51,000 nucleotides of DNA from an uncultured bacterium. GTDB lineage: Bacteria; Bacillota; Clostridia; Lachnospirales; Lachnospiraceae. The stretch's first letter is position 1. Each line of letters begins with the position of its first letter. The notes under the pieces were generated by a model that did no database searches, was not told the origin of the DNA, and saw only the letters and a list, made by a program, of their open reading frames with translations. The position numbers and the translations under genes are program-made. The stretch spans positions 1 to 51,000 of the forward strand of contig CAJMMS010000007.1 of assembly GCA_905214675.1 (NCBI GenBank), in the 5' to 3' direction. Of the stretch, positions 8,770 through 16,808 are shown in pieces.

Positions 8770-9582
8770 ATGAGAACACAGGATATTGTAAACAAGACAG
8801 CGGATATTCTTATACGGTATTATAATAATGAGATACAGCCTTTTCTGGATTCGTGCGACAAAGATATCTTGTGGATCGGGCCGGCAGAGAAGCAGGTGAT
8901 CCGAGGAAAGCAGAATCTTGTAGATACGTTTGCAAAGGAAGAACATGAACTGAGCTTCCGGCTTCACAATTTCACGGTTTTTCCGGTTCCGACCGGAAGC
9001 AGCCGGGTATGCGTGGCGATGGCATTTTTTCAGGTAGATACTTTCTGGCCGGATGGAAGCATGAACCGTGTCAACCAGAGAATTGAGTTTACCTGGAGAC
9101 AGAGGGGAAATGAAGGAAAACTCAGTATATGCCATATATCAAACAGCATCGCATATGATAAACGCGATACCATTTATCCGGTTCATTATGAGGAAACGTA
9201 TCATGGTATCGTGCTTTATGGAAGCGGAAGCGGTCGTTCGGAGAGGATTTCCTTCAAAGGACCGGACCGGGCAAGGAATTATCTGAACTGGTCCAGTGTG
9301 TTGTATGCTGAGACCTTTGGAGGACACGCGGTCATCCATGCGACAGACCAGGATTATGAATCGATAGAAACACTTCAGGAGCTGGAAAAGCGTTATGCAC
9401 ATCTGTTTTTCCGCTGCCATGCCAGCTATCTGGTCAATCCGGATCAGGTAAAAAGCATCCGCCGTTTTAAATTAAAGCTGACCGGCGGGCAGGAAATTCC
9501 GATACCGGAGAAGAAATATACCGCTGTGCGGGCAGAACTGGAAAAGAAAATTCTTGGACAACGGGAATCGACAGAAAAATAA
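8770..9582 (+). CDS. LytTR-family regulator with N-terminal NTF2-like domain
   Basis: A 270-residue protein, last gene of the pilus operon, 15 bases after the FctB-like gene. Residues about 155-260 form a LytTR DNA-binding domain (YAETFGGHAVIH strand, RCHASYLVN core, then the IPIPEKKY strand, close to the usual I.VSRR.Y). Residues 1-135 look like a SnoaL/NTF2-like alpha+beta barrel (LIRYYNNEI, WIGPAEKQVIRGK) rather than the receiver domain usual for LytTR regulators. Other LytTR proteins with an NTF2-like half suggest ligand or dimerisation control instead of phosphorylation. Control of the pilus promoter at 405-433 is inferred from position. Confidence 0.8.
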   Translation: MRTQDIVNKTADILIRYYNNEIQPFLDSCDKDILWIGPAEKQVIRGKQNLVDTFAKEEHELSFRLHNFTVFPVPTGSSRVCVAMAFFQVDTFWPDGSMNRVNQRIEFTWRQRGNEGKLSICHISNSIAYDKRDTIYPVHYEETYHGIVLYGSGSGRSERISFKGPDRARNYLNWSSVLYAETFGGHAVIHATDQDYESIETLQELEKRYAHLFFRCHASYLVNPDQVKSIRRFKLKLTGGQEIPIPEKKYTAVRAELEKKILGQRESTEK

Positions 9583-9625
9583 AAAAGACCTTCCAGGTGG
9601 CAAAATCCCACCGGAAGGTCTTTTT
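9582..9625. terminator. Bidirectional terminator between pilus operon and transketolase
   Basis: A long hairpin (AGACCTTCC at 9586-9594 with GGAAGGTCT at 9613-9621, continued by GGTGG/CCACC around a short loop) is flanked by A-rich and T-rich runs. It can therefore stop transcription from both the plus-strand pilus operon and the convergent minus-strand transketolase genes. Confidence 0.93.
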
Positions 9626-9635
9626 ACGTATAAAC

Positions 9636-10577
9636 TTATGCAAGAAATGCTTTTACTTTCTGGTAAATACTTTCAGCGTCCAGTCCGTATTTTTTCACCA
9701 GGGCAGGTGCCGGACCGGATTCACCGTATACATCGTTGACACCGATCTTCAGTACGGAAGTCGGATGATTTGCACATAAGGTATCGCATACGGCGCTGCC
9801 AAGACCGCCGATAATGGAATGTTCTTCTACGGTAACGACTTTGCCGCATTCTTTTGCAGAAGCGATGACCAGTTCTTCATCGAGCGGTTTGATCGTATGG
9901 ATGTTGATGACTTTTGCATGGATGCCGTCTGCTGCGAGCATTTCTGCTGCCTGCATGCTTTCATAGACTTCCAGACCAGTTGCAAAGATAGCAACATCAC
10001 TGCCTTCACGCAGGACAACACCTTTGCCAAGTTCAAATTTATAAGTATTTTTATCGTTGAATACCGGGATTGCCAGACGGCCGAAACGCATGTAAACCGG
10101 GCCTACATATTTGTAAGCAGCTTTTACAGCGGCTCTTGCTTCGACATCATCTGCCGGATTGATGATCACCATACCAGGGATCGTGCGCATCAGGGCAATA
10201 TCTTCGTTACACTGATGGGTAGCACCGTCCTCGCCGACAGAGATACCGGCATGGGTAGCACCGATCTTTACGTTCAGATGCGGATAACCGATGGAGTTGC
10301 GGATCTGTTCGAAAGCACGGCCGGCTGCAAACATGGCAAAAGAACTTGCAAAAGGAACTTTTCCGGTTGTGGAAAGTCCGGCTGCGACACCCATCATATT
10401 GCCTTCTGCAATACCACAGTCAATGTGTCTTTCCGGGAATACTTTCTGGAAAATACCGGTTTTGGTAGCACCTGCAAGGTCTGCATCCAGTACAACAAGG
10501 TCATCATGTTCTTTTCCGATTTCAACAAGAGCATTGCCGTAGCTCTCTCTGGTAGCGATTTTCTTTACTTCTGACAT
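9636..10577 (-). CDS. Transketolase, C-terminal subunit
   Basis: This 313-residue protein supplies the pyrimidine-binding and C-terminal domains of a split transketolase (thiamine diphosphate enzyme of the non-oxidative pentose phosphate pathway). Visible features are CGIAEGNMMG with the Glu that contacts the ThDP aminopyrimidine, the THAGISVGEDGATHQ loop, and the C-terminal VEEHSIIGGLG segment. Its start overlaps the end of the N-terminal subunit gene by 13 bases, so the two are translationally coupled and would form an alpha2beta2 enzyme. The split form is common in Clostridia. Confidence 0.95.
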   Translation of the reverse strand: MSEVKKIATRESYGNALVEIGKEHDDLVVLDADLAGATKTGIFQKVFPERHIDCGIAEGNMMGVAAGLSTTGKVPFASSFAMFAAGRAFEQIRNSIGYPHLNVKIGATHAGISVGEDGATHQCNEDIALMRTIPGMVIINPADDVEARAAVKAAYKYVGPVYMRFGRLAIPVFNDKNTYKFELGKGVVLREGSDVAIFATGLEVYESMQAAEMLAADGIHAKVINIHTIKPLDEELVIASAKECGKVVTVEEHSIIGGLGSAVCDTLCANHPTSVLKIGVNDVYGESGPAPALVKKYGLDAESIYQKVKAFLA

Positions 10578-11401
10578 ATTGCTTCACCTGCTTTCTCAAG
10601 TTCTTCCATAGCGAGTCTGTACTGTTCATCGTTTGGAGCAACGCCATGCCAGGAAGCCTGATCTTCCATAAAGGAAACACCTTTTCCTTTGATCGTCTTT
10701 GCGATGATGGCAGTCGGCTGTCCTTTGGTAGCACGGGCTTCATCAAAAGCGCTTTTCAGTGCATCGAAATCATGTCCGTCCACATTGATCACATGGAAGC
10801 GGAAAGCTTCGAACTTCTTATCGATCGGATAAGGAGAGTTTACATCGTCGATCTTACCATCGATCTGCAGACCGTTGTTGTCTACGATCACAACCAGATT
10901 GTCCAGTTTGCGGTGTGCGGCAAGCATGGCTGCTTCCCATACCTGGCCTTCCTGGATCTCGCCATCGCCAAGTAATGTATATACACGATAGTCATCGCCA
11001 GACAGTTTCGCAGAGATTGCCATACCGACAGCGGCAGAGATGCCCTGTCCAAGAGAACCGGTAGACATATCAACACCTGGAATATGTTTCATATCCGGAT
11101 GTCCCTGAAGATAAGAACCTACATGACGCAGGGTTTTTAAATCTTCTACCGGGAAATAGCCACGGTTTGCAAGTGCTGCATAGTAGCCAGGTGCAGCGTG
11201 TCCTTTAGAAAGGACAAAACGATCACGGTCAGGTTTCTTTGGATTCTTCGGATCAATATTCAACTCTTCAAAAAAAAGATAACTGTAAATGTCTGCTGCA
11301 GATAAAGAGCCGCCTGGATGACCGGATTTAGCAGAATAAACACCGGTGATCGCGCCCTTGCGGATCTCATTTGCAGTTTTCATAAGCTCTGACTTGTTCA
11401 T
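10565..11401 (-). CDS. Transketolase, N-terminal subunit
   Basis: A 278-residue thiamine-diphosphate-binding half of transketolase. It has SGHPGGSLSAADI, LSKGHAAPGYYAAL, TGSLGQGISAAVG and the GDGEIQEGQVWEA ThDP/metal motif followed by NNGLQ. The strong AGGAGG ribosome site sits directly upstream and the promoter is at 11467-11495. It pairs with the overlapping C-terminal subunit. Together they would transfer two-carbon units between sugar phosphates, in line with RpiB encoded 3 kb away. Confidence 0.95.
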   Translation of the reverse strand: MNKSELMKTANEIRKGAITGVYSAKSGHPGGSLSAADIYSYLFFEELNIDPKNPKKPDRDRFVLSKGHAAPGYYAALANRGYFPVEDLKTLRHVGSYLQGHPDMKHIPGVDMSTGSLGQGISAAVGMAISAKLSGDDYRVYTLLGDGEIQEGQVWEAAMLAAHRKLDNLVVIVDNNGLQIDGKIDDVNSPYPIDKKFEAFRFHVINVDGHDFDALKSAFDEARATKGQPTAIIAKTIKGKGVSFMEDQASWHGVAPNDEQYRLAMEELEKAGEAICQK

Positions 11402-11466
11402 GGTTTCCTCCTGTTATACTATGTTTTTACCAAAAGCGCCAAAAGGCGCAACAATGTCCGCTGTTC

Positions 11467-11495
11467 ATTATAAACAAGGAAGTGAACTTCGTCAA
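11467..11495 (-). promoter_or_regulatory. Promoter of the transketolase operon
   Basis: Read on the minus strand, TTGACG (11495-11490) and TATAAT (11472-11467) are spaced by 17 bases, near consensus. The 5' leader contains a small hairpin (GCGCC/GGCGC at 11436-11449) before the ribosome site. Confidence 0.85.
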
Positions 11496-11502
11496 CAGAA
11501 AA

Positions 11503-11537
11503 GACAAAAAGGAAGCCAGACTCTTTGGAGCCTGGCC
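11503..11537 (-). terminator. Orphan terminator-like hairpin upstream of transketolase
   Basis: On the minus strand GCCAG-g-CTC pairs with GAG-t-CTGGC around CAAA and is followed by a T-rich run, so it looks like an intrinsic terminator. The 200 bases that would feed it (11540-11740) hold no convincing gene, so it may be a remnant or may insulate the transketolase promoter from antisense reading. Confidence 0.5.
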
Positions 11538-11852
11538 TTAGGAAAGAGAAAAAATGAAATATATGTAAAAAAGGAATGAACCTTTGTACAAGTATTATCA
11601 TAACCGGATTCTGTGAATAAAGTGTGTTCGAAAGGTGAAAGTATTGTTATCAGAATATAAATGATTTCAAAAAAATCTAAAATAAACAGGAATAGCCGGT
11701 GATTCTTATTATCTCTTTCAAAATACAAAAAAAGGGTTTTGTGTGTAGTTGTGTTGTGGTATAATAAGAGAAAGCTGTGCTTTAGAACTATGCAAAAGTG
11801 TGCAGGCGTGCACTTTTGTCCCGATTTTAGAGAAAAGACAGGAGGATATATT

Positions 11853-12194
11853 ATGCAGGTATTATATAAAGATGAAGAAGGTATGCTGGCAGTTCTGGAA
11901 GTGACAAAAGCTTCCTATATAGAGGAGGCAGAAGTTCTGGAAGTGTGCGGAAGCGAAGAGGACATCGCACTGGGCATGGATGCAGAAGCAGCACAGAAAG
12001 CAGTCCGTACACTTTTTGAGACGGGAAAAGCAGATCTTACTGCTTATGAATATCAGGAGTCCTATATGGATGACGATGATTTTGATGATGAAGAAGATGA
12101 CGACGATGAGGATGACGAATTTCTTGACCGCCTTCTTGATATGAATTTTGATGCCGTTGGAAAAGACAGTCTCATTTTTGGAGATGACGAATAA
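11853..12194 (+). CDS. Acidic conserved hypothetical protein (DUF-type)
   Basis: A 113-residue cytoplasmic protein with no recognised catalytic motif. The start at 11853 has an AGGAGG site; an in-frame ATG 38 codons upstream lies before the ribosome site and over the promoter. Residues 1-65 look like a small alpha/beta domain. Residues about 68-90 are almost entirely Asp/Glu (DDDDFDDEEDDDDEDDE), followed by a short hydrophobic helix. A -10 box TATAAT lies at 11760-11765. It heads a housekeeping operon, but its function is unknown. Confidence 0.75.
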   Translation: MQVLYKDEEGMLAVLEVTKASYIEEAEVLEVCGSEEDIALGMDAEAAQKAVRTLFETGKADLTAYEYQESYMDDDDFDDEEDDDDEDDEFLDRLLDMNFDAVGKDSLIFGDDE

Positions 12195-12198
12195 TCAG

Positions 12199-12681
12199 AT
12201 GGAAAGCACGAAAAAGAAGAAAAGAGTCCAGGATTCGCAGACCGAGCAGACGTATCTGCTGATGCATCGCCATATCAACGGATATGGCAGACTTTTTGGC
12301 GGTCAGCTTATGCAGTGGATCGATGAGATCGCAGGGATCGTTTCCATGCGCCATGCAGGCGGACGTATCACGACGGCCTGCATCGACAATCTGAATTTTA
12401 AAGCAGGTGCCTATTTGAATGATACGATTGTACTGATTGGACGTATTACCTATGTTGGACGCACTTCGATGGAAGTACGGGTGGATACTTACGTAGAAGA
12501 TCTGGAAGGCATGCGCCGTGTGATCAACCGTGCATATGTTGTTATGGTGGCGATTGACGAAGCAGGACATGCTGTGGAAGTACCTGGACTGGTCGTGGAG
12601 ACTGAGAGTGAGAAAGCAGAGTGGGCAGCCGGAGAGCGCCGCTATGCCCTGCGGAAACAGAGACGCAGAGAAGGTTTTTAG
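12199..12681 (+). CDS. Acyl-CoA thioesterase, hotdog fold (YciA-like)
   Basis: A 160-residue hotdog-fold protein of the YciA/BACH acyl-CoA hydrolase group. It has LMHRHINGYGRLFGGQLMQWIDEIAG, where GGxLMxWxDE is the family signature with the catalytic Asp, and the central DNLNFKAGAYLND strand. It would cleave acyl-CoA thioesters; substrate range cannot be read from sequence. The start at 12199 lies four bases after the previous stop. ATGs at 12184 and 12148 also fit the frame, but they overlap the upstream gene and are badly spaced from GGAG at 12180. Confidence 0.87.
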   Translation: MESTKKKKRVQDSQTEQTYLLMHRHINGYGRLFGGQLMQWIDEIAGIVSMRHAGGRITTACIDNLNFKAGAYLNDTIVLIGRITYVGRTSMEVRVDTYVEDLEGMRRVINRAYVVMVAIDEAGHAVEVPGLVVETESEKAEWAAGERRYALRKQRRREGF

Positions 12682-12702
12682 AAAGAGGACGGAAGCAGGA
12701 TT

Positions 12703-13749
12703 ATGAAAACAGTCACAGCAATGATAAAAGATAAGATGGATCAGAAGGTGATCGAGGAAGCAGGCAGTATCCTGAAGCGCGGCGGACTGGTGGCATTTCC
12801 GACTGAGACGGTATACGGACTGGGAGGAAATGCGCTGGATGAACAGGCGGCAGAGAAGATCTATGCGGCAAAAGGCAGACCTTCCGATAATCCGCTTATC
12901 GTACATATTGCAGAGTTTGGGGCACTGGAACAGATTGCGGCAGAGATTCCAAAAGAGGCAAAGAAGCTTGCGGATGCATTCTGGCCGGGACCGCTGACGA
13001 TGATCTTCCGGAAAACGGACAAAGTTCCAAAAGGAACGACAGGCGGACTGGATACCGTTGCCGTGCGTATGCCGGATCATCCGGTTGCGCTGGCGCTGAT
13101 CCGGGCAGCAGGCGGCTATGTGGCAGCACCAAGTGCCAATCTTTCCGGCAGGCCAAGTCCAACCTGTGCAGCGCATGTACAGGAAGATCTGGATGGGCGG
13201 ATTGAGATGATCCTGGACGGAGGAGACGTTGGCATCGGACTGGAGTCTACGATCGTGGACTTAAGTGAGGGGACACCGACGATACTGCGTCCTGGCTACA
13301 TCAATCAGCAGATGCTTGAAAATGTGATTGGAAAAACGGAAATTGACCGGGCGATCCTCTCAGATGACAGTGGTATCAAACCGAAAGCACCGGGGATGAA
13401 ATATCGTCATTATGCCCCGAAAGCAAGCCTTACGATCATAGAAGGTGCACAGGACAAGGTGATCCGCAGGATCAATGAACTTCTGGAAGAAGGCGAAAAA
13501 AAAGGCGAGCGTATCGGTGTGATCGCATCGGCAGAGAGTGCTGCCTGCTATCAGGGGGGAGTCGTTCGGACGATCGGAAGCCGCAGTGATGAACTGAGCA
13601 TTTCCCGCCATCTCTTTGGAATTCTGCGTGATTTTGACACGCGTGCGGTAGATCGCATTTATTCTGAAAGCTTTGAGACACCGCAGATGGGACAGGCAAT
13701 CATGAACCGTCTGATGAAAGCGGCAGGGCATCAGGTGTTGGAGGTATAG
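12703..13749 (+). CDS. Threonylcarbamoyl-AMP synthase (Sua5/TsaC type)
   Basis: A 348-residue long-form Sua5 enzyme that makes threonylcarbamoyl-AMP from Thr, bicarbonate and ATP for the t6A37 modification of ANN-decoding tRNAs. Residues about 10-200 are the YrdC domain with FPTETVYGLGGNA, KGRPSDNPLIVHI and the substrate-binding APSANLSG loop. A linker with PGMKYRHYAPKA leads to the C-terminal Sua5 domain (about 230-345). The Sua5 - low-molecular-weight phosphatase - RpiB - Upp order is common in Firmicutes (ywlC-ywlE-rpiB neighbourhood in Bacillus). Confidence 0.95.
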   Translation: MKTVTAMIKDKMDQKVIEEAGSILKRGGLVAFPTETVYGLGGNALDEQAAEKIYAAKGRPSDNPLIVHIAEFGALEQIAAEIPKEAKKLADAFWPGPLTMIFRKTDKVPKGTTGGLDTVAVRMPDHPVALALIRAAGGYVAAPSANLSGRPSPTCAAHVQEDLDGRIEMILDGGDVGIGLESTIVDLSEGTPTILRPGYINQQMLENVIGKTEIDRAILSDDSGIKPKAPGMKYRHYAPKASLTIIEGAQDKVIRRINELLEEGEKKGERIGVIASAESAACYQGGVVRTIGSRSDELSISRHLFGILRDFDTRAVDRIYSESFETPQMGQAIMNRLMKAAGHQVLEV

Positions 13750-13752
13750 CTT

Positions 13753-14214
13753 ATGAAAAAATATGACAAACTGATTTTTGTCAGTAACAGCGATACCTGC
13801 AGAGGACCGATGGCAGAAGCAATCCTGAAAAGCAAATTTTTACTGGCAGATCTTGAAGTAGAATCCAGAGGGCTGGTGGTGTTGTTTCCGGAACCGGTCA
13901 ATCAGAAAGCAGAAGCGATTCTGGCAAGTCATGGTCTGACCATGAAAGAACATACGGCACGCATGCTGGAACAGAAAGATTTTGATGACAGGACACTTGT
14001 TCTGGTTATGGAGGACAGTTTAAAACAGAAGATTTTCCAGGAGCATGAACATGTGCAGAATACCTGGCAACTGTCTGAATATATAAAAGAAGAAAAGGAT
14101 ATCACAGAACCGCTTGGCGGAAGCCTTGCAGATTATGGCGCATGCTATGAACTGCTGGAGCGTATGATCAGTAGTCTGGTCGTGATTTTGAATGAGGAGG
14201 AACTATTATGTTAG
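13753..14214 (+). CDS. Low-molecular-weight phosphatase homologue with Ser at the catalytic Cys
   Basis: A 153-residue homologue of LMW protein Tyr/Arg phosphatases such as YwlE, in the usual ywlE position between sua5 and rpiB. The family P-loop is VCxGNTCRSPMAEA. Here it reads VSNSDTCRGPMAEA, so Ser11 takes the place of the nucleophilic Cys, while Cys16 and Arg17 remain. The C-terminal general-acid motif DPxG reads EPLGG (Glu119). The rest of the fold (VNQKAEAILASHGL, EHTARML) is intact and there is no frameshift. Either the protein is a catalytically dead phospho-residue binder, or it uses an altered mechanism. Confidence 0.85.
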   Translation: MKKYDKLIFVSNSDTCRGPMAEAILKSKFLLADLEVESRGLVVLFPEPVNQKAEAILASHGLTMKEHTARMLEQKDFDDRTLVLVMEDSLKQKIFQEHEHVQNTWQLSEYIKEEKDITEPLGGSLADYGACYELLERMISSLVVILNEEELLC

Positions 14215-14639
14215 CACTTGGATGTGACCATGGCGGTTACGAACTGATGCAGGAAGTAAAAAAACATCTGGAACAGAGAGGGATTGCATACCATGATTTT
14301 GGATGCAGCAGCACAGAGTCGGTTGATTATCCGATTTATGGAAAAAAGGTGGCAGAAGCAGTTGCAAAAGGAGAATTTGAAAAAGGAATCCTGATCTGCG
14401 GAACCGGTATCGGTATCTCCATCGCAGCGAATAAAGTAAAAGGTGTGCGTGCAGCACTCTGTACAGACTGCTTCTGCGCAGAAGCGACAAGACTGCATAA
14501 CGATGCCAATATCCTTGCAATGGGCGGCCGTGTTGTAGGACCGGGACTGGCGCTGAAGATTGTAGATACGTTCCTGGATACTCCGTTTTCCGGCGATGAG
14601 CGTCATATCAGACGTATCCAGATGATTGAAGAAGCATAA
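14208..14639 (+). CDS. rpiB: Ribose-5-phosphate isomerase B
   Basis: A 143-residue RpiB/LacAB-family isomerase converting ribose 5-phosphate and ribulose 5-phosphate. It has GCDHGGYELMQ near the N-terminus, the ICGTGIGISIAANK loop with the active-site Cys and Thr, and the NDANILAMGGRVVG strand. It overlaps the preceding gene by 7 bases with an AGGAGG site inside that gene's end. With the split transketolase it gives the non-oxidative pentose phosphate reactions. Confidence 0.95.
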   Translation: MLALGCDHGGYELMQEVKKHLEQRGIAYHDFGCSSTESVDYPIYGKKVAEAVAKGEFEKGILICGTGIGISIAANKVKGVRAALCTDCFCAEATRLHNDANILAMGGRVVGPGLALKIVDTFLDTPFSGDERHIRRIQMIEEA

Positions 14640-14656
14640 GAGATAAGGAGAATATT

Positions 14657-15286
14657 ATGTCAAAAGTAAAAGTTATGGATCACCCGCTGATTCAGCATAA
14701 GATCGGAGTAATCCGCAGAAAAGATACCTGCAGCAAAGATTTTCGTACGATCATCAGCGAAATCGCAATGCTGATGTGCTATGAAGCGACCAGAGAACTG
14801 AAACTGACCGATGTAGAGATCGAGACACCGATCTGTACTGCAACCGTAAAAGAATTGCAGGGTAAGAAACTGGCAGTTGTACCAATCCTGAGAGCAGGTC
14901 TTGGTATGGTAGATGGCATGCTTTCCATCATTCCGTCAGCCAAGATTGGTCATATTGGACTGTACCGTGATCCACAGACACTGGAACCAGTAGAGTATTA
15001 CTGCAAACTTCCGGCAGATTCCGAAGAAAGAGAAGTTTTTGTGGTAGATCCAATGCTGGCAACCGGTGGCTCTGCGACAGCAGCGATCCAGATGCTCAAA
15101 GATAAAGGGGTAAAACATATTCACTTTATGTGTATCATTGCAGCACCGGAAGGTGTAAAGAAGATGCAGGAATGTCATCCGGATGTGGATATGTACATTG
15201 GTGCACTGGACGAGCAGCTTAACTCTCATGGCTATATTGTACCGGGGCTTGGAGATGCAGGAGATCGCATTTTCGGCACGAAGTAG
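14657..15286 (+). CDS. upp: Uracil phosphoribosyltransferase
   Basis: A 209-residue salvage enzyme making UMP from uracil and PRPP. Motifs are the PILRAGLGM strand, the VDPMLATGGSA PRPP-binding loop, and the GDAGDRIFG C-terminal uracil-binding segment. Length is standard. It sits 17 bases after rpiB and just before dCMP deaminase, giving a pentose phosphate and pyrimidine salvage group. Confidence 0.96.
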   Translation: MSKVKVMDHPLIQHKIGVIRRKDTCSKDFRTIISEIAMLMCYEATRELKLTDVEIETPICTATVKELQGKKLAVVPILRAGLGMVDGMLSIIPSAKIGHIGLYRDPQTLEPVEYYCKLPADSEEREVFVVDPMLATGGSATAAIQMLKDKGVKHIHFMCIIAAPEGVKKMQECHPDVDMYIGALDEQLNSHGYIVPGLGDAGDRIFGTK

Positions 15287-15305
15287 GAAAACACGGGGGA
15301 AGTAC

Positions 15306-15791
15306 ATGGATAAACGAACCGATTACATTAGCTGGGACGAATATTTTATGGGAGTTGCATATCTTGCAGCGATGCGTTCCAAAGATCCGCATACACAGGT
15401 AGGAGCCTGTATAGTAAGCGAAGATAACAAGATCTTGTCTATTGGATATAATGGATTTCCAAAGGGATGTTCGGATGAAGCGTTTCCATGGACAAGAGAA
15501 GGCGATGATCCATACGATACGAAATATTTCTATACAACACACAGTGAACTCAATGCCATCCTGAATTACCGGGGTGGAAGTCTGGAAGGTGCAAAACTTT
15601 ATGTGTCGCTGTTTCCGTGCAATGAATGTGCAAAAGCCATCATACAGTGCGGAATCCGGACGGTAGTTTATGACTGTGACAAGTATGACGGTACACCGAG
15701 CGTGCGAGCATCCAAACGTATGATGGAAGCGGCAGGTGTTCAGTATTATAAGTATCAGAGAACAGGAAGAAATATCAGAATTTCGTTATAA
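15306..15791 (+). CDS. dCMP deaminase (ComEB-like)
   Basis: A 161-residue zinc deaminase converting dCMP to dUMP on the route to dTTP. Zinc ligands and the catalytic Glu are in HSELNA, with PCNECAK for the two Cys. DPHTQVGACIV and GYNGFPKGC are typical of the dCMP/ComEB family. The start at 15306 follows a GGGGGA-like site; longer in-frame starts lie within upp. It is the last gene of the housekeeping run before a terminator. Confidence 0.95.
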   Translation: MDKRTDYISWDEYFMGVAYLAAMRSKDPHTQVGACIVSEDNKILSIGYNGFPKGCSDEAFPWTREGDDPYDTKYFYTTHSELNAILNYRGGSLEGAKLYVSLFPCNECAKAIIQCGIRTVVYDCDKYDGTPSVRASKRMMEAAGVQYYKYQRTGRNIRISL

Positions 15792-15803
15792 AACAGTAAA
15801 AGG

Positions 15804-15843
15804 TGCCGCGGCAAACCCATTTTCAGGTTACTGCGGCATTTTT
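15804..15843 (+). terminator. Intrinsic terminator after dCMP deaminase
   Basis: TGCCGC (15804-15809) pairs with GCGGCA (15833-15838), with an inner AACC/GGTT stem and a short loop, followed by five T residues. It ends the operon 12 bases before the MoxR start, within reach of that gene's ribosome site, so some read-through may feed the next operon. Confidence 0.85.
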
Positions 15844-15855
15844 AGGAGGAGTTTT

Positions 15856-16797
15856 ATGTATCTTGTAAATGCATTAAATGTAATAGACGAAGTAAAAAAG
15901 GCTGTGATCGGAAAAGATTCCTGCGTGGAGATGGTGATGATGGCAATTCTTGCAGGTGGGCATATTCTGATCGAGGATATTCCGGGAGTCGGAAAAACAA
16001 CGATGGCACTGGCATTTTCAAGAGCCTGTGCCATGAGCCAGAACCGTGTGCAGTTTACACCGGATGTGCTTCCGGCGGACATCACCGGATTTTCCATTTA
16101 CCGGAAAGACACCGGCAAATTTGAATACCAGCCAGGTGCAGTTTTATGTAATCTGCTTCTGGCGGATGAGATCAACCGTACTTCACCGAAAACACAGTCT
16201 GCACTTCTGGAAGTGATGGAAGAAGGCAATGTTACGGTAGATGGCATCACAAGAGAAGTGCCAAAGCCGTTTATCGTTATGGCAACACAGAATCCGGTTG
16301 GTTCGTCGGGAACACAGATGTTGCCGGAATCACAGCTTGACCGCTTCATGATCTGTATTTCCATGGGATATCCGGATATCCAGAATGAAATTGCGATCCT
16401 GAAAGACCATCGCAGCGGCAATCCCATCGAGCGCATCCAGCCCGTCATCCGCATTGGTGAGTTACTGGATATGCAGGCAGAGGTTGAGAAGGTCTTTATT
16501 CACGATGTGATCTACAATTATATTGCGGAACTGATCTCAAGGACCAGACAGCATCCGATGCTGGAACTTGGTGTAAGTCCGCGTGGTACGATCGCGCTGG
16601 CGGGCATGATCAAGGCTTCGGCATATCTTGCCGGAAGAAATTATGTCGTACCAAATGACGTGGAAAAAGTGTTTCTGGCAGTCAACCATCACAGGGTACT
16701 GTTAAATTCCAAGGCACGGGCAAATCATGTCACGGCAAAAGGTGTGCTTGAGGATATTCTTTCCAGTGTGCCAAAGCCGTCACCGAAGAAAAACTAA
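15856..16797 (+). CDS. MoxR-family AAA+ ATPase
   Basis: A 313-residue AAA+ chaperone-like ATPase. It has Walker A GVGKTTMA, Walker B LLADEINR, sensor 1 MATQNP and the C-terminal lid domain. The start at 15856 follows AGGAGG; an in-frame ATG 40 codons upstream would overlap the terminator. MoxR proteins usually act with the DUF58 and transglutaminase-like proteins encoded next, probably remodelling or activating partner proteins at the membrane. Target unknown. Confidence 0.94.
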   Translation: MYLVNALNVIDEVKKAVIGKDSCVEMVMMAILAGGHILIEDIPGVGKTTMALAFSRACAMSQNRVQFTPDVLPADITGFSIYRKDTGKFEYQPGAVLCNLLLADEINRTSPKTQSALLEVMEEGNVTVDGITREVPKPFIVMATQNPVGSSGTQMLPESQLDRFMICISMGYPDIQNEIAILKDHRSGNPIERIQPVIRIGELLDMQAEVEKVFIHDVIYNYIAELISRTRQHPMLELGVSPRGTIALAGMIKASAYLAGRNYVVPNDVEKVFLAVNHHRVLLNSKARANHVTAKGVLEDILSSVPKPSPKKN

Positions 16798-16808
16798 CGG
16801 AGGTTTGT

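Noticed and set aside
9819..10574. 251-codon plus-strand open frame over the transketolase C-terminal subunit
   Set aside because: Antisense to a clear enzyme gene; no ribosome site and no recognisable domain.
12148..12198. Upstream starts of the thioesterase at 12148 or 12184
   Set aside because: Both lie inside the acidic protein gene and sit at a bad distance from the only GGAG; 12199 is the better choice.
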